Shown piece by piece: positions 22,268-23,840 of a stretch of 23,840 bases of DNA. Source of the DNA: a virus. Numbering within the stretch: the stretch's first letter is position 1; every line of letters starts with the position of its first letter. The notes below the pieces were generated by a model. It ran no database searches, was not told where the DNA came from, and worked only from the letters and a program-made list of their open reading frames with translations. The position numbers were made by a program, and so were the translations under genes. The stretch spans positions 1-23,840 of IMG/VR virus record IMGVR_UViG_3300027491_000018; one strand, 5' to 3'.

Positions 22268-23840
22268 TTAGGTCTTCTTAAAATAAACCCTCGGCTTGTG
22301 ATCTGGCGCCTCCAGGAACTGCTGTGACGACTTGTGCAACCATAGCCCCCGGATCGGCTCTTCGCCCCCTTCGCGCTGTTTCCAGACGGTCAGTTGTCCG
22401 TCCTTGATCTTCTCCAAAGCGACCCGGCCGGCCAAGTCGCCCGGCGGCATCGTCTGCAGCCTCTGCTCTTTGTCCTTGTTTCGCCAGACCGTAAAGCCGT
22501 TATGCACTAGGTCAGCCAGTGTGCCAGATCCGCGGACATCCATTTTGCCGGGCACCTGGGCTTCGTCGGCGCCTTTTCGCGGGTGTGCGACGATGTGAAC
22601 GTGTCCAAACTTACCGGCAAAAGTCGTTAGCTCGCCAACAAATTCTTTCTGTTCGTCGTAATCGTCTTCACCAATCGCGCAGCGCACCAGCGAATCAATG
22701 ACAAATCGAGTGCAACCGTAGCGCTTGGCGGCGTATTCCATCACGCCCAGCAGCTCACGCCACGGCATAATTCCCACGCGATCAACAATCCAGAAATGTC
22801 CCGCCAGCCAATCCAAAGCACCTTTCGCGAGCGCTTCCTCTGTTTTGGCCGGCATCGTTCCCAGAGCCATCCGCACCAGTTGCGCGGCCACCTTCGCGCC
22901 TGGCATTTCCAAGGACGCCACGCACACGTTTTGTCCCTGGAACGCATCGTGCAGAGCAAATTGCATAAGCAGTTGCGACTTGCCATGCCCGTTAATGCCA
23001 GACCAGAGCGTGACCTCGCCGTGTCGGCAGCGCCACGGCATTGATATTGGCGGCTCCGTCCCGATGGCGCGTTCGTTTGTTGGATGCAGAGCCTCCCAGG
23101 CGTCGGTTGCAAAATCCCCGATTGAACGCAGGGTTTCGGGATCCAACGTTCTCGCCTCGGCGACAGCAGCTTCCCATTGCTCACGCCCGAAATCGTTGTG
23201 CATGAGCGCCTCGTTCGCGTCCTTAACCGGAAGCGTCACTCGAAAGCAGCGAGTGCGCCCCAATCGCTTGGCGATCTGCTCGGCACAAGCCCGCCCCTCT
23301 GTGTCCATATCGGTGCAAATCAGAATGCGCTCGAATCGCTCCAGCGCCTCGTAATCGTGTTCGATCCAGTCAAACGCTTTAACGCCACGCGGGATTGAAA
23401 GGGCGCGAGTGCCCCATGATGCGACCGTAAATGCGTCGATCTCGCCTTCGGTGATGCAGATCTCGCGGTCGTTTGGCTGAACGGTTTTCCAGCCTATCAA
23501 ATGGTCTTTTGACTCCGCGCTCGACCAGGAGCGCTTTTTCCCGTCCGTGTCACGGTCCACCGCCAGATATTTGACGAGCTCAATATTTTTACCGCTCGGA
23601 TCGTGAGCGGGAAAAACGCAGGTCGGCCCACTCGCCCCGTGGATCATCTGTCGCACATCGTAAGCGCGCAGGATCTCAGCAGGAATAAACCGTTCCTTTG
23701 TCAGATAGTCGAAGACGGCGCCGCCACTCTCAAGCGGGGTTACGCGGTCCAGCACCGGCTTCACGAATGTTTTCGCAGCCACGAATGGCTTGGCGAACTT
23801 CCGTTCGTCGCGATCATCTACGCCGAGCCATCCCTTGATG
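22268..23840 (-). CDS. Primase-helicase (T7 gp4-like), N-terminus outside window
   Basis: The frame is open to the right edge, at least 19 codons beyond the GTG at 23782 (visible residues include IKGWLGVDDRDERKFAKPF), so the true N-terminus, probably with the zinc finger, is missing. Counting from 23782, the Toprim primase domain has TEGEIDA (111-117) and ICTDMDTEG (155-163). The RecA-like helicase domain has Walker A SGINGHGKS (261-269), Walker B FVIDSL (360-365), HIVAHPRK (397-403) and MDVRGSGTLADLVHN (414-428). It unwinds the replication fork and makes RNA primers. It is the only replication gene here and stands immediately before the late control region. Confidence 0.88.
   Translation of the reverse strand, partial: IKGWLGVDDRDERKFAKPFVAAKTFVKPVLDRVTPLESGGAVFDYLTKERFIPAEILRAYDVRQMIHGASGPTCVFPAHDPSGKNIELVKYLAVDRDTDGKKRSWSSAESKDHLIGWKTVQPNDREICITEGEIDAFTVASWGTRALSIPRGVKAFDWIEHDYEALERFERILICTDMDTEGRACAEQIAKRLGRTRCFRVTLPVKDANEALMHNDFGREQWEAAVAEARTLDPETLRSIGDFATDAWEALHPTNERAIGTEPPISMPWRCRHGEVTLWSGINGHGKSQLLMQFALHDAFQGQNVCVASLEMPGAKVAAQLVRMALGTMPAKTEEALAKGALDWLAGHFWIVDRVGIMPWRELLGVMEYAAKRYGCTRFVIDSLVRCAIGEDDYDEQKEFVGELTTFAGKFGHVHIVAHPRKGADEAQVPGKMDVRGSGTLADLVHNGFTVWRNKDKEQRLQTMPPGDLAGRVALEKIKDGQLTVWKQREGGEEPIRGLWLHKSSQQFLEAPDHKPRVYFKKT

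Noticed and set aside
21633-22271. Plus-strand 212-residue open frame over the control region
   Set aside because: Mostly antisense to two tightly coupled small genes; no start signal and no recognisable domain.

Overview
The window is a contiguous block of a double-stranded DNA tailed-phage (or prophage) genome. Every gene I can support is read from the minus strand, so transcription runs from the right edge to the left edge. The base composition is fairly GC-rich and genes are packed tightly; many neighbours are joined by ATGA, GTGA or TGATG stop/start overlaps. The gene set (gpA-like large terminase, lambda-type portal, protease-scaffold protein, major capsid protein, tail tube, short tape measure, long tail fibre) points to a siphovirus-like particle whose head genes follow the lambda order. 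No integrase, repressor, tRNA or attachment site is visible, so the lifestyle cannot be judged. The host cannot be named. Purine-rich Shine-Dalgarno sequences are almost absent before the non-overlapping starts, which hints at a host lineage that relies little on them.

Region by region, in transcription order. 23840-22268: a primase-helicase whose N-terminus lies outside the window. 22267-22104: the longest non-coding gap, with a perfect palindrome and a hairpin, probably the control region of the late operon. 22103-20966: two unknown small proteins and a small-terminase-like HTH protein. 20969-19155: large terminase. 19195-17157: a B12-type radical SAM enzyme and a glycosyltransferase-like protein, an unusual insertion between terminase and portal. 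17137-13088: small gpW-position protein, portal with an extra C-terminal domain, prohead protease-scaffold fusion with a possible nested scaffold start, and major capsid protein. 13087-12985: three consecutive hairpins. 12984-12112: a second glycosyltransferase. 12108-6450: head-tail connector, tail completion, tail tube, assembly-chaperone candidate, tape measure and distal tail proteins.

6431-3453 is a 992-residue tail fibre with internal repeats. 3439-2236 holds two paralogous small proteins separated by an HNH endonuclease gene that carries seven 15-residue repeats. 2243-1785 is a membrane-anchored signal-peptidase-like protein. 1778-986 is a cluster of very small overlapping genes, three with membrane segments (holin candidates), followed by a calcineurin-like phosphoesterase and, at the left edge, a DNA-binding-like protein cut by the window end.

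The most unusual part is the set of one radical SAM enzyme and two sugar-transferase-like proteins embedded in the head operon; they may modify the virion, phage DNA or a host glycan. The signal-peptidase-like gene next to the candidate lysis cassette and the hairpins that follow the two highest-copy structural genes also deserve attention.
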